From Cenococcum geophilum 1.58 (lineage: Eukaryota; Ascomycota; Dothideomycetes; Gloniales; Gloniaceae): a DNA stretch of 64,000 bases. Below, in pieces: positions 46,001 to 56,987 of this stretch. The notes beneath the pieces were generated by a model, which ran no database searches, was not told the DNA's origin, and saw nothing but the letters and a program-made list of their open reading frames with translations. Position 1 is the first letter of the stretch; every line of letters begins with the position of its first letter. Made by a program: the position numbers and the translations under genes. The stretch is from contig KV748255.1 of NCBI GenBank assembly GCA_001692895.1, positions 434,001-498,000 on the forward strand, in the 5' to 3' direction.

Positions 46001-48603
46001 TATATAAGACGCTTAACTAAAGGGTGGCCGAAGCAACGATATAGTCGTCTCAATTTAATATTAGTTAAGTAGTAAGGGTTTTAATTAAATAATATAGTTA
46101 AGTAGTTGCATAGGGATGTGTTTTAAAGGAGGAATAGATAGCTAAAGTAACGTATAACTAGTACTTCGCTCTAAGGGGTAATTAGTATATTTTTTAGGTT
46201 GTTAAAGTATACTTATAGTTAATCTATATCTACCAGGCAGAGTAAAAATAGGGTGTTAACTTTAACAATATAAAACTCGATTATACCAATTAGGGTAGTT
46301 ACTTTAGTTAATCTAATTAATAAGGTTGATCCGATGCCAAATTATACATTAACTATACCTTATATGGTGGTATTAAGTTATATACCAGTATTAAGTCTTT
46401 AGAATGCTAGGAATTAGCTATATCCTACTATAGATTGTTTAGATACTCCTATATTAATTATTATACCTATAAAGTAGTTTACAGTATAGCGGGACGTAGA
46501 TATAGTTGCATTATAGGTAAAGGGGTCCTAGTTGGTTATAAAAGGTGTTATATTATCTATAATTATAACTAAATAGCTAAAGGCTTTATTAGCTAGGGTA
46601 GTAGCTATAAAAGTTGCTTTATGCTATTCTACTTAGCCAAAAGAGGTATAGAAGTGGTTAATATCTAGTTAAGAGTTCTTGTCGGTTGCCTCATAATTTA
46701 TATTAATAGTTAGTGCTTAGAAAGCTTTCTTAAGCTCTTCTTTTAAGTTAATATTATCATCTTTATAGTCTATAATATATTAATTAAGTTATTTATTAAA
46801 TCGGTTGTTAAATTTACCAAACTTATCTCTATTAGCGGTTCTAAACTTAGCTTTAGACTCTTCTTATTCTTCTTAGGTATAGTTCTATAATTAGTAGCCT
46901 TCCTTATTATATATAAAGCAACGTAGTTTATAACGTAGAGAGAAATAAGGGTAGGTGCGGTTATAGTTATAGTTTTAGTTATAAGTTTGGTTTTAATATT
47001 GGTTGTGGTTTTAATACCAATTATAGTTATTCTCCCTTCTAAAGTACCGATAATCTATATAGTAAGCTTAAGTTTAAGCTTACTTTAGGTTCTGTTTTTT
47101 ATAAGCCGTAATTAAGAACTATAGTTTATTAATAAGGGGGCCTAGTTCTTAAGGTGGGTCTAATATAGTGAATTAGTATATATAAATTCCCTAGCAAGAC
47201 GTAACAAGTTTGTTAGTTAGGAATAGTGTTATTTATAGTTCTAGGGTAAGGCCATACTATAGTTAGGAGAGTGTATTAATTAATATTTGGAGGTAATTAC
47301 TAGTCAATTTGTCTGTGTTCTTGTCTATTATTATCCTTAATAAGATTATATTCTATTTACTAAGGTTCTTACATTCTAAGCTAGGGCCTTTAAAGAAATT
47401 ACGAAGGTGCCTGCAAGCGTCTTTAAATAAGAGATTACTAAGTCTACTGTTAAAGTACTGGTCTAAGGCTAGACCTATTAATATAATTAGTAAAGCTTTA
47501 TTATAAGCCTCTTATAGAATATTAGATTGGTTATAGATATTATAGAAGATAGTAAGTTTGTAATTGAAGCTACTATTTATACTATTATATTTAAGTTCCT
47601 CTATATATATCTTTACTACATTAGAAATCTCTTTACTCTATCCTAGTATAGTTGGCATCTATAGGAGGGAAGCGGTTTGGGGTCGTAGGGTTGCGTACGG
47701 TAAAGGTCCTACTAGTATTCCTCTAGATAGTGGTAGGGTTATAGTCTAGATACTTAATAGTTGTTATAGTTAAAATGGAGTTATACGAACTATTAGGTCT
47801 TATAATACTTTATAGTTAAGACCGCGCTTAAGTATATTATTTATTTTATTTAACTAAAACCTATTTCTATTTAGCTTATTATATACCTTATCTAAGTTCT
47901 CTTAAGTCTAAAAATATTAGCGTTCTTCCTAGGTTAATTTAAACAAGAGTTACATATATATTGTGCGTTTCTCCTTTATACATACGTATACTCCTCTATA
48001 TTATAGGAAGGTATATATACTTTAAAGGTGCTATACATTTACTTTTAAAAATATATTAACACTAAATATTTTAAAATTGTCTTAGAAGGAGAACTAAAGT
48101 CTATTATCTATTAACTTATACTTATTATATTCCCATAACTTAAACAGTATAAAGTCTATAAGGTCTTTGCTAGTTACCGTTTATATATTAATCCCGTTCC
48201 TCTATTATTTTATTTTTACCTTCTAGTCTATAGGTATAGCCATCTTAAAAGAAATAAGGAAGATACGTAGAATAGTTTAGGGAACGGTTTAAGTAGTCGT
48301 TTAAGGGACAGTTTAAGTAGTGGTTAAGGTGGTCGCGTTCTTAGTATGGTCGCGTTCTTAACGTGGTTACGTTAACTACTGGTACAGTAGTCTGTCTCTA
48401 GTTAAGGTAGAGCGTTAGACGTCTTCTAAATCTAGGGTAAATTTAAGGTATTTCCAGGTAAGGTAGAGCGTCAGACGTCTTCTAAATCTAGAGTACTTTA
48501 ATTCTCTTTAACTGAAATAGGGCCTTTATAAGGTGGAGCGTAAACGTTTTTTAAGCAAGTGCGTATCTCCTAATCTGTGCGCGCTTACTGATTAGTATTA
48601 GTA
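43079..48603 (-). pseudogene. Element G Copia gag-pol pseudogene
   Basis: On minus, RNase H is well readable at ~43,640-43,870 (S-F-A-N-N-K-D-L, I-V-H-W-F-L-V-K-C-K-R, R-S-V-L-A-S-E-L-Y-T-M-A). Reverse transcriptase lies around 43.9-44.9 kb and integrase and gag farther right (to ~48.2 kb). A 65-residue open stretch on plus at 43,361-43,558 is the complement of this coding and not a gene. Single unresolved bases cluster at 44,815-44,860, in the same part of pol as those of element B. Confidence 0.7.
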
Positions 48604-48841
48604 TAACTTTTACAACGTGTAGAATATATATATTACAATGATATATACTATACGGTGTTGTAGATGGATAATTAATTCTCTAAGATCTACGCGTCGCGAG
48701 AGGTAAGGCTTATCGCGTGTTCTCCTGTAACCTCTGTCAACCAATTACGATTTTCCATGCCCGGCATGGAAAATCGCCATTGGCTCGCTTATTACTAGCG
48801 CCTTAGCCGCCCTTACGATGTGTCTAACACTTCTAGCTATA
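48604..48841 (-). repeat. Element G 5' LTR
   Basis: 238-bp partner of 42,841-43,078. Contains a perfect P1 palindrome at 48,749-48,775. Confidence 0.85.
48749..48775. repeat. Perfect 27-bp palindrome P1 in the G 5' LTR
   Basis: Arms GATTTTCCATGCC and GGCATGGAAAATC around C. This is probably closest to the unmutated form, since CA and TG are kept. It is followed by GCCATTGGCTCGC. Confidence 0.9.
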
Positions 48842-51800
48842 GTTTGGTTTATAAATTATTAACGTTAGGGATTATAAGCCGCTTTTAGTATAAGAGTAAT
48901 CCTTCCTTTGTCTTAAAATTAGGGTTTCCTTTTACAGCTTATTCGCGGAGGGCCCTTAGGGCATTAGCTATATGGTTTATAGTTAAAAGGCGGTTAATTA
49001 GCCCTATTAGCTTATCTAAGGACTTCTTTATTAATGCTAGCTTGTTTTACTAGGAGTCTAGCTCCTTAAGGATCTATAGGTTAAGCTGTTCTAGATAGAG
49101 AAGGGCGCGCGTCTAATATTAGGTCTTTAGCTTATCCTAGGGTTCTATATCTTATTCTCTTTAGGTTAAGGTATTAGCCTTAAAGTTTTACTTACTAAAA
49201 TAATATATAATCGTAAAGAAGAATTAGGAGAGTATTTTAGCCTATTAGGCTTATTATTTAGTAAGCTGCTTTATAGTTATAAAGTACTTTAGGGCTTTAT
49301 AATCTGTATATATCTTAATCCGGGAGTTTATACCTTTAAGCTCTACGCGCTATTAGGAGAGTAATTAAATAATAGCTAGCATTTCTTTATTATATACTTT
49401 ATAGTTATACTTAGCCGGGTTTATTATCTTTAAGAAGAAAGCTATAGGGTACTATTTGCCGTTTAGATATAACTGTAATAGGATTCCAGCTATAACCCTA
49501 TTAAAGGCATCCGTTTCTAGCATTAATTTAAGGCTTAGGTTATAGTAATAAAGGATTAAGAAAGAGATAAGCTAATCCTTTATATCTTTAAAGGCTTTTA
49601 TATAGCTATTATTAAAAATAAAAGGCGTATCCTTCCTAGTTAGTTATATAAGGGGTTTTACTATAATTCCGTAGTTATAGATAAGCTAGTAGTAAAAGTT
49701 ATAAAAGCTAAGGAAGGATTAGATTTCTTTTACTATATAAAGGGGCTTCTAGTTACGGATTGCCTCTACCTTCTTAGGGTTAACCTTAATTCCTTTTATA
49801 GTTATAATAAACCTAAGGTATTTTATATATTTTACCCTAAACTTGTATTTCTTAATATTAACTTATAAGCCTACGTTCTATAGTCTCTCTAAGACCTTTT
49901 TAATATAAACTTAATACTTAAGTTCGTTATCTAAGTATATAAGAATATCGTCTAGGTATACTGTGTAGAATTCGTTAAGGTAATTAAAAAGAATATTATT
50001 TATATACCTTTAGTACGTAGCTAGTTCGTTTATTAGTCTAAAAAAAGAACTTTATATTTATAGAAACTATAATAGGTACGGAATATTATTAAATCTTTAG
50101 ATATAAGGTCTATCCAGATTTGGTAGAAAGCTTAGCGGATATTAAGTTTAGTAAAGATCTTTACCTAGCTTAGATATATAAGGGTTTTATTAATTAAAGA
50201 AATAGGATACCAGTTCTTTTAAGTAATAGCATTTAGCTTTTAATAGTTAATACAAAAATTAAGGCCTTTATTAGGCTTTTTTATAAATAAAATAGAGGAA
50301 GTAAAAGGGGCTTAACTTAGCTCGATAAACCCTTTATCTAGGTTATTAACTAAGTACTACTTTATTACTTTTAGCTTGTCTATTAATTAATAATAGAGGG
50401 GGCTATAGCCTAGCGAGTTATTAGCTTCTAATTAAATCTTATAATTGTATATCTGGTAGGGGGATAACTTATCTAAGGCCGCCTTTAAAAATGCATCCTT
50501 ATAGTCTATATAAATAGTAAAAAAGAGGCGTTTAACTAGTTCCTTATCGGTTTCCTTAGCTGGCCTTTCCTCTCTATTATTAATAATTTAGTTAATCTTA
50601 TATGGGCTTATTATAAAGACCTTATTATCCTTCTAGTATATATTAAAGTAGAACGCTATAGCGCTAATTACGGCAATATTTACGGTAGAGGGGTTACCTA
50701 ATAATAGGGGCGTATATAACTTTAGGGACTTCTAGGGTACTAGTATTATTATTACTCCTTTTAGCTTCTATTGTATCTTTTAGAGGTTATCCCTTATATC
50801 CTATTAATACGTTATTTTCCATACTAGTTAAATCTATACGATTTATACGTTATTTATATTACTATCTATCCCACTTCTATATATAGAGTCCTCTTTAAAC
50901 GTAGCGCTTTAGGAGAGTATCTTTATTAATATAGAGTTCTTTCTAGCTTCGCGGCGGGCGTCTTTTTAGGTAAAGGCTAGGTTACGGGCCTAGATATCCT
51001 ACTAGTAGGTAGGGTTAGCCCTTATAGCTAGTATCTTATAGTTAGTTCGGATCTCCCTAATAAAGGAGGATAACCTTAGTCTATCCTCTAGCTAGATAAA
51101 CCGTCTTTATTATATGTTTAACTAAATATTAAAATAGGACATCTATTTTCGTCTAAGGATTATATTGTAGAACCCTAGGTCTAGGATACAAAAGGGGATA
51201 CTATATTAGCATTATCCGTTAAAAGCAATATATAACTTTAAGACGTGGGTAATAGGCCGACCAGCTTAGCTATTATAGCCTTTTACCTAGATAGGCTTCT
51301 CTAGTTAGATAGCTTCTGTATTTAAAAACTTAGCAATATTATTTATATAGGCAGTATTTATAAAGGCGAAGCTATTTACTTTAGTGTTAATAAGGGCGGT
51401 TATATTAACTCTATATCTATTTTAAGATACTATATATAAAACTATAAAATGCTTTCCACCTATTAACTAATTAAGATTAATCTCTTTAAGATTAATAGGG
51501 TACCCTAAGGGGGAGCCTTTCCCTAGGGTTCTTCTTTTCCTAACTTATTAGACGTTTCTCCTTCCTCTATCTCCTTAATATTGCCTATATCCTTTAGCTC
51601 CAGGCAGGATAAGGTAAAGTAATTCTACTTATTATAGTTATAGCACGTAGCCAAGGTAGGGTTAATTAGAGTATTACGGTAAATACTAGTTAATAGTGTA
51701 GTATATAACTAGTTAGGCGAGGCTTACTAGTATATAGTAATAACCGCCTTTAGTATAAGAGTAGTTATAACTTATCTTTCTACTCTAGCTCCTATAGGTA

Positions 51801-52913
51801 TAGCTAGCAAGTTCTAATTATTATAGAGTTGCTTCTACTAATTAGGGTAGGTGTTAATCCGCTTTAGTTCTAAGTCTAATAATAGGTAATAAGCTGCGAG
51901 TCTTTCGTGGGTTAGTAGGTTATTTAAGGTTATAGCGATCTTTTTTTATAGGCGGATTATTAGCTTATTATATAGGTCTAATTAGTAGTTCTTAAGGGGA
52001 ACCTAGCTTTCTCCTATAAGGTATAGGAATTAAGTCTAGAATTTAGTAAAGGGTTAATTTAGTTTTATTATTAGGCGATTATAGTTATAACAGGTATTTT
52101 ATACTTTATTTGGGTTAATATAAATAGCCGCTAGGTGCCGTATTATCTTATTAATAGATATAAATCGGATAGGGGAGTCGTCCTTAAACTTAGCTTAAAG
52201 GTGCCGTTGGGCGTCCCTAGTAGTTCGACTAAAGAGGTAGAGCATTTTAGCTTCTTTAGAAAGGAAATAGTTATAGTTAACATAGAGCTTTCCTTATACT
52301 TAAATCCTCTAATTCTTAAAAGTAGGGTCTATCTCGTTAGATAGTAGTAGGGGGTTAAGGAGCTTAACAAACTTTAATTGCATTGTTATTATATCTATAC
52401 TCCCTAGTATATCGTATTTAGTGGAGTAAATAGGTTAGCTAGGGCTTTAAGAAGGGGAAGCTGGGCTATTTTATAGGGCTGTAAGGCTTTTTAGGATCTC
52501 TTATAGGGTCTCTTATATATTTCTTACTTTAAGACAATCGGCTTCCTAGCTGGCTATAAGGGCGCGAATCTGCTTGCGTATATCTACGACGTTATTATTA
52601 TCTTTAATTTCTAATCCTAATTAGATCTTAGGTTCCTCTTAGGTAGAGGCAGCTCTCTTAAATAAGCTTACTTTAGGTGCCATTGTTAGCTTCCTAAGGT
52701 TTATCAGTATTATACGCTTTAGTTTTAATTCTAGGGGTATAGGTCTAGTCCTATCTGGCTTATAAGGTGGGATATTATCTAGGCCTTCCTAGGCAATATA
52801 GAGTTGTTTTAGTGTCTAAGTATAGTGCGTTAATGCGTCGTTATAGACAAAGTTTCTTTAGAGTAGGATATTATTAAGGCCTTCCTAGGCAAGGTAGGGT
52901 GAGCTTAGTATAA
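48842..52913 (-). pseudogene. Element F: gag, reverse transcriptase and RNase H
   Basis: Minus-strand gag begins with an ATG at 52,683 (MAPKVSLFKRAAST, then RIP stops). A short relatively intact plus-strand stretch at 52,135-52,344 is its complement. Protease lies around 51.4 kb. Reverse transcriptase shows V-Y-L-D-D-I-L-I-Y at ~49,940-49,963, so both catalytic Asp codons survive, with the Gypsy palm and thumb following toward 49.5 kb. RNase H continues to 48.9 kb, and integrase lies beyond G at 41.2-42.8 kb. Confidence 0.75.
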
Positions 52914-53124
52914 TATTACGGCTTGTATAAATGCTTCTAAACTAAAGCTTATAGAATACTGTATTACGAAGATACTAAGCTAAAGAGAAGGAAAAAGGGG
53001 TTGCTAGGACTGATGTAAACAAATATATAGGGTGAGCCGCCAAGGCGCTAGCTTTAGGCGGGCCAATCGCAGGTCAGCAGAATATGGTAGAATTTAGCAG
53101 GTAATGTGCGATAGCGCTGTTACA
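52914..53124 (-). repeat. Element F 5' LTR
   Basis: 211 bp. Begins TATTACGGCTTGTATAAATG and ends GCGCTGTTACA, then TTTAT. It contains GAGCCGCCAAGGCGCTAGC followed by GGCGGGCCAAT, the F version of the block shared with other LTR families. Confidence 0.85.
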
Positions 53125-53990
53125 TTTATAGTATATAGAAAAGAAATCTTAGTAAAGGATATAGCCATAATCTATATTAAGAAGTATTTATAAGATATAA
53201 AGCACTAATAAATATTATATTAGATAGAGATTTAAGATTTATAGTCGCATTCTAGGAGGTATTTTTGGCTAAATAAGAAGTATAGGTAGTAATTTCTACC
53301 TTATATTACCTGTAAATAGACAATTAAACAGAGAGACTAAACTAAATATTAGAATAGTACTTACGGCATTATATTAACTATATATAAAATAAATAAGTAT
53401 TGCTATTACTAGTTATATAGTTTATATATAATACAATACCGTAAGAAGGAATAGGAATAGTACTATTTAAGGCGAATTATAAATACGAGCTAAGGATATT
53501 ATTATCGCTATATTAAGTAAAGAAGATAAGTAGTATAATTAAAGAAAAAATATATATATATTAATCTTTATAAGTGCCTCTATACAATAGCTAAACTAAT
53601 ATTAAAAAGAATAAAAAGGTATTATAACACTAAGAGATCTAGGAGGCTAGATCTTAAGGAAGGAGATAAAGTATAGCTACTATATAAAAAATTTAAGAGT
53701 TAATAACTAAGTAAGAAGTTAGACCATATTAGGCTAGGACTATTTAATATTATAGTAAAAATTTCGCAAGTTATATATTAACTAAACTTACTAAAGAGAA
53801 TAAAAACCTACCCTATATAGTATATTATAATACTAAAGCTAGTATATAGAAATATTAAGCTACTAGCCTATAAAGTAAATATATATAGAGGGTAAAAAGA
53901 GAATAAATAGTAAGTTTAAAAGATTATTAGTTATAAATATATAAATAATAAAATATAGTGTAAAGTAAAGTAGATAGGCTATAATAAGGT
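53125..53990 (+). pseudogene. Element C: integrase core and C-terminal end
   Basis: Plus-strand continuation of C after F. Integrase core text with few intact blocks appears at 53,130-53,480. The tail includes R-R-L-D-L-K-E-G-D-K at ~53,640-53,670 and a G-L-F-N-I-I segment near 53,740, typical of the Gypsy integrase C-terminus. Many RIP stops. Confidence 0.65.
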
Positions 53991-54060
53991 TACTTAAAAA
54001 CTTTAAAAAAACTTTAAAAAAAACTTTAAAAAAAAACTTTATAAGAAAGGTATAGAAGTA
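53991..54060 (+). repeat. AACTTT(A)n short tandem repeat
   Basis: AAACTTTAAAA repeated four times, with the A-run growing from ~5 to 9 bases between CTTT words (about 53,997-54,040). Simple-sequence expansion at the end of element C. Confidence 0.8.
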
Positions 54061-55114
54061 CTTTTTAAAAAATTAGGTTAGATGGTTTTTTTTAAATAAA
54101 AAAATTACTAAAGAATTAGTTAGTTAAGGAGGACCTAAGAAAATACCTACAGAGCTATTTAGAGTTATTTTCCTCTCTACTTTAGATAAACCCTTTTAGT
54201 TTCCTTTAGTTTAAGTTTATAGAGACCCTACTTAGCTAGTTTCTACTTCTTTAAATAGATCTTTTTATAAGTATTACGGTCCTTATATTGGCAGTAGTGC
54301 GACTACTAAGAAGATATATAAATAGGTTAATTAAGATAGTACGAGAGGAGGTAGAACTGATCGAGCTAGAGGATAAGGGGTAAGCCGAGTTATATAGCTA
54401 GTTACGTTATAAGTTTAGAACGTAGAAACATAGGAACGTAGAAACGTAGTAGATGTACTAATATACTAATATATTAACGTACTTAGTACATTTCTTAGGC
54501 GCAGTATTATATATTTAAAGGACTATAGTCCCTACCTAGATAGTTCTCTTCTTTATAGTAAATCTTAAAATATAATTAAAGTTAATCTATTAGGCAACCT
54601 ACTCTACTAATTATATTTATATTATTGACTATTCTATACCTATATACCTAGCCCTTTAATAAGTCTATTATAGTATTTCCTATAAAGCTTTGTTATAATA
54701 AGCCTTTTTTAATATAACGCGAATAGGATAGTATAGTTTTATTAAATAAAAGAATTAAGTATAAGGATCTAATAGAAGGTATTAGGGATTAAGAAGGTTA
54801 TTAAATTAAAGATAAAAATGCTATATCTTTAAGGACGAAGATAGAGAGGATGGGAATAGTATTACAGACCTTATATTAGCAGTAGTATAGATACTTAAAG
54901 AGAAGATAGATAAACTAGGTATAATAGTATAAGAGGCGCTAAAACTGATTAAACTATAGAATAAGGGATAACTAAGTTATATAATAGATTACTTCCTTCG
55001 TCACTAGATACCTTAGATCTCGTTTTTATCTAATTAATTGGCCCTTAGCTACCTATCGTCTCTATATCTTTAATAAAGCTAGCCATGCTCGTGCTTGGGT
55101 AGTAGATATTGGGT
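54061..55114. other. Retroelement remnants with a diverged ~130-bp direct repeat; no gene
   Basis: 54,271-54,410 and 54,862-54,990 are related direct copies (AGTATTACGGTCCTTATATT versus AGTATTACAGACCTTATATT, then a shared purine-rich part). They may be parts of LTRs or a duplicated segment. 54,418-54,455 repeats ACGTAGAAAC. No coding frame is supportable. Confidence 0.45.
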
Positions 55115-55137
55115 AACTCCAACCGCCGGTCAAAGTT
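55115..55137. repeat. Imperfect palindrome P2, reverse orientation
   Basis: AACTCCAACCG, C, CGGTCAAAGTT, followed by GTCTAATTAGCT, which is the inverted flank seen at the other P2 sites. This copy keeps GTCAAAG, suggesting that the unmutated arm carries a C-A that RIP changed elsewhere. Confidence 0.75.
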
Positions 55138-55630
55138 GTCTAATTAGCTTACCGGTCCGCTTAACGTCCTTATATATAACTTTCCGAGACCTTCTAACAC
55201 ATACTCTTTTACTTCTTGTTATCACTTTTTGGCCTATCTATTAAGTCTAATATTCTATCTTTTTCGCTATTTTTCTGTTTAGGGACTACCTTATTATCTG
55301 ATACTGCCTTACTAATAATAGGGGGTCGTTATACTACCTAGGTAATAGGTTATCCGCGGCCTTCTGTAGTTAATCTAGGGAGAAGATAGAATAGATCTTT
55401 ATTAATTCTAGTAGCTTAACCCTAAAATAGTATCTTACTTTTTAAAGAATCTTATATAGGCTAGCTATTTAGTAATCTAGCTTATAGCTTAGCCTTTAGG
55501 TTTTTTAGTTCTTCATTAATACCTATACCTTATTTCCTACTTTAAAGTCTCCTTTACGACGGTATCGGTTTATATCAGATTCTTTCTTCTCTTACGCCTT
55601 TTTTATAATTACTTAAACAGTTTTCTAGGC
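55138..55630 (-). pseudogene. Gypsy integrase-tail fragment at the edge of the RIP block
   Basis: On minus this sequence parallels 41,760-42,050 of element F (for example the region reading as V-R-Y-x-F and L-L-E-L). It is a truncated, RIP-mutated copy. The AT-rich block ends within or just after it, at about 55,630. Confidence 0.5.
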
Positions 55631-55668
55631 TTCGTGTGTCGACCTGAATCAGGTTGTCTTGCCAGCCT

Positions 55669-55731
55669 GACTCAATTACCTACCCCTTCGACTCAGTCAC
55701 TTACCCCCTTGACTCGATCACCTACCCTTTG
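55669..55731 (+). repeat. Three tandem 21-bp units
   Basis: Units of the form GACTCAATTACCTACCCCTT plus one base, repeated exactly three times with substitutions, right at the compartment boundary. Confidence 0.85.
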
Positions 55732-56965
55732 TTTCTATTGCCACCCCCTCTTTTCTTTCCTATTGCCTATACCTTCCTTAGGTATATATAGAGGACCTAG
55801 AGCCACATTCAATAGACAGAGTCCTTATTCTTTGATATTCCGATCGACACCTTTGCATATTGTGAAAACGCATGCACCCCAACTTCAAGGCCTTCCGCCG
55901 TGCATGCAGTCCGGAGTGCCTTTGTCAAGGACTTCGATCCAGTGTCTAGCTCTGCATTTCGATCCAAGCCGACTTGGTCCAGGCACCCCAAGAATATCGC
56001 TAAGTTATCATGGAGTCATGAACTATGAGAGGCCGCAAATTCCTTCTAGCTACACCAGATGTAAATCTCTGATTTAGGAAAGACTCTTTGATGAAATCGG
56101 GGCTTGCTAGGCAGTGGAAATTAGCATGACAGAATTGCGAAGGTAAACGTGGACACACCAAGCAAAAATTCCCATCTCTATTGTAGAGAAGGCCAAAAAA
56201 GCGACCTAACCGTTGCCGGGTTTTCCGGGCGCATGATGACAGGTAGTGCACGTAACTCTCTCACACGTAAAATACAATAACTGCTGTGGTCCCAGCTCTA
56301 GGATCAATAGGTCTGCGTGTAGATCGCACTTCAAGCCAACCGAAACCAATATTGCAAACCATGTCGATCCCGTTGACCGAACGGTGTGAGAACGCACCCC
56401 TACGTGGTGCGGCACAGGTGTGGTTGGCCATCGAACGGGACTAACACGCGAGCAAGGGGACTTAGCCTATCAAAAATACGCCGTTAACTATGACGTACCG
56501 GCGCAAATCGAGACAAGTCTCGACGACATGGGGATAAGCGGAGCAGTAAGCCGTTGTTTTTCGCACTAAAATACTGCATATTCCAATTAATTCCCATACA
56601 AAACTTAGCGTATTGGTTTTATTAGAGGACCAGGCACCTGCGTCGCACCAGGAATCATATCCAGGATAGGCAGTGATCCCGCGAAAGGCTGTGCGTGATT
56701 AACACGCGCTATGCGACGATCTGCAAGGGGACACAAAGAGGCGGTACATGTGCGTGGTAAAGGACATCAATGCACTACAACCAGATTGCGAAGGCCTAGA
56801 ACAGTTGATGCGAGTTTCTGGTTTACAAAGGAACAGGCACTGCAGTGAAGAATTTCTCACGTTCATTATGGTGATGCTGGGAACGGTTGTGCTGCATCTA
56901 CGCTCAATTCATTTTCATATGTATTACAAGGCGCGTTACAGTAAAACCCTTTTATAACGATACGA

Positions 56966-56987
56966 GATACAACGATATCGTTGTATC
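56966..56987. repeat. Perfect 22-bp palindrome
   Basis: GATACAACGAT followed by its exact inverse. It lies within TATAACGATAC and GAGAGAGG context. A related ATCGTAATAGAGAGA word lies at 57,102-57,116, suggesting remnants of a small inverted-repeat transposon. Confidence 0.8.

Larger units (their letters stand above)
42841..48841 (-). mobile_element. Element G: Copia retrotransposon inserted in F
   Basis: Two 238-bp LTRs (42,841-43,078; 48,604-48,841) begin TGACTTTTATAACG (TAAC in the second, a RIP form) and end TTCTAGCTATA. Pol is on minus. Removing it joins the two halves of F pol. I could not find a convincing 5-bp target duplication, so the outermost one or two bases are uncertain. Confidence 0.8.
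32994..53124 (-). mobile_element. Element F: Gypsy retrotransposon split by A (in its LTR) and G (internally)
   Basis: The right LTR is 52,914-53,124 (211 bp). The left LTR is 32,994-33,181 plus 41,121-41,149, interrupted by element A. Target duplications TTTAT lie at 32,989-32,993 and 53,125-53,129. A polypurine tract (AAAGAGGGGGG on minus) abuts the left LTR at 41,150-41,165. Internally, minus-strand gag starts at 52,683, reverse transcriptase is near 49.9 kb, and the integrase tail is at 41.4-42.8 kb beyond element G. Both ends and the order agree. Confidence 0.8.
25085..54000 (+). mobile_element. Element C: oldest plus-strand Gypsy retrotransposon, split by B and F
   Basis: Three plus-strand pieces form one pol order when later insertions are removed: reverse transcriptase/RNase H (25,085-26,329), rest of RNase H and integrase N-terminal part (32,307-32,993), and integrase core and C-terminal region (53,130-~53,990). 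The joints are exact. Copia B sits between two TTTAT copies, and Gypsy F sits between two other TTTAT copies. No gag was found upstream, and no LTR pair could be assigned. Confidence 0.7.

Noticed and set aside
42836-48846. Target duplication for element G
   Set aside because: TGGTA (left) and the bases after the right LTR (GTTTG, then GTTTA) do not match convincingly even allowing RIP changes.
55634-56077. 147-codon plus-strand frame at the compartment boundary
   Set aside because: It begins in a 21-bp tandem repeat and crosses a TATA-like run, with no domain or splice pattern; it overlaps another frame of similar weight on minus.
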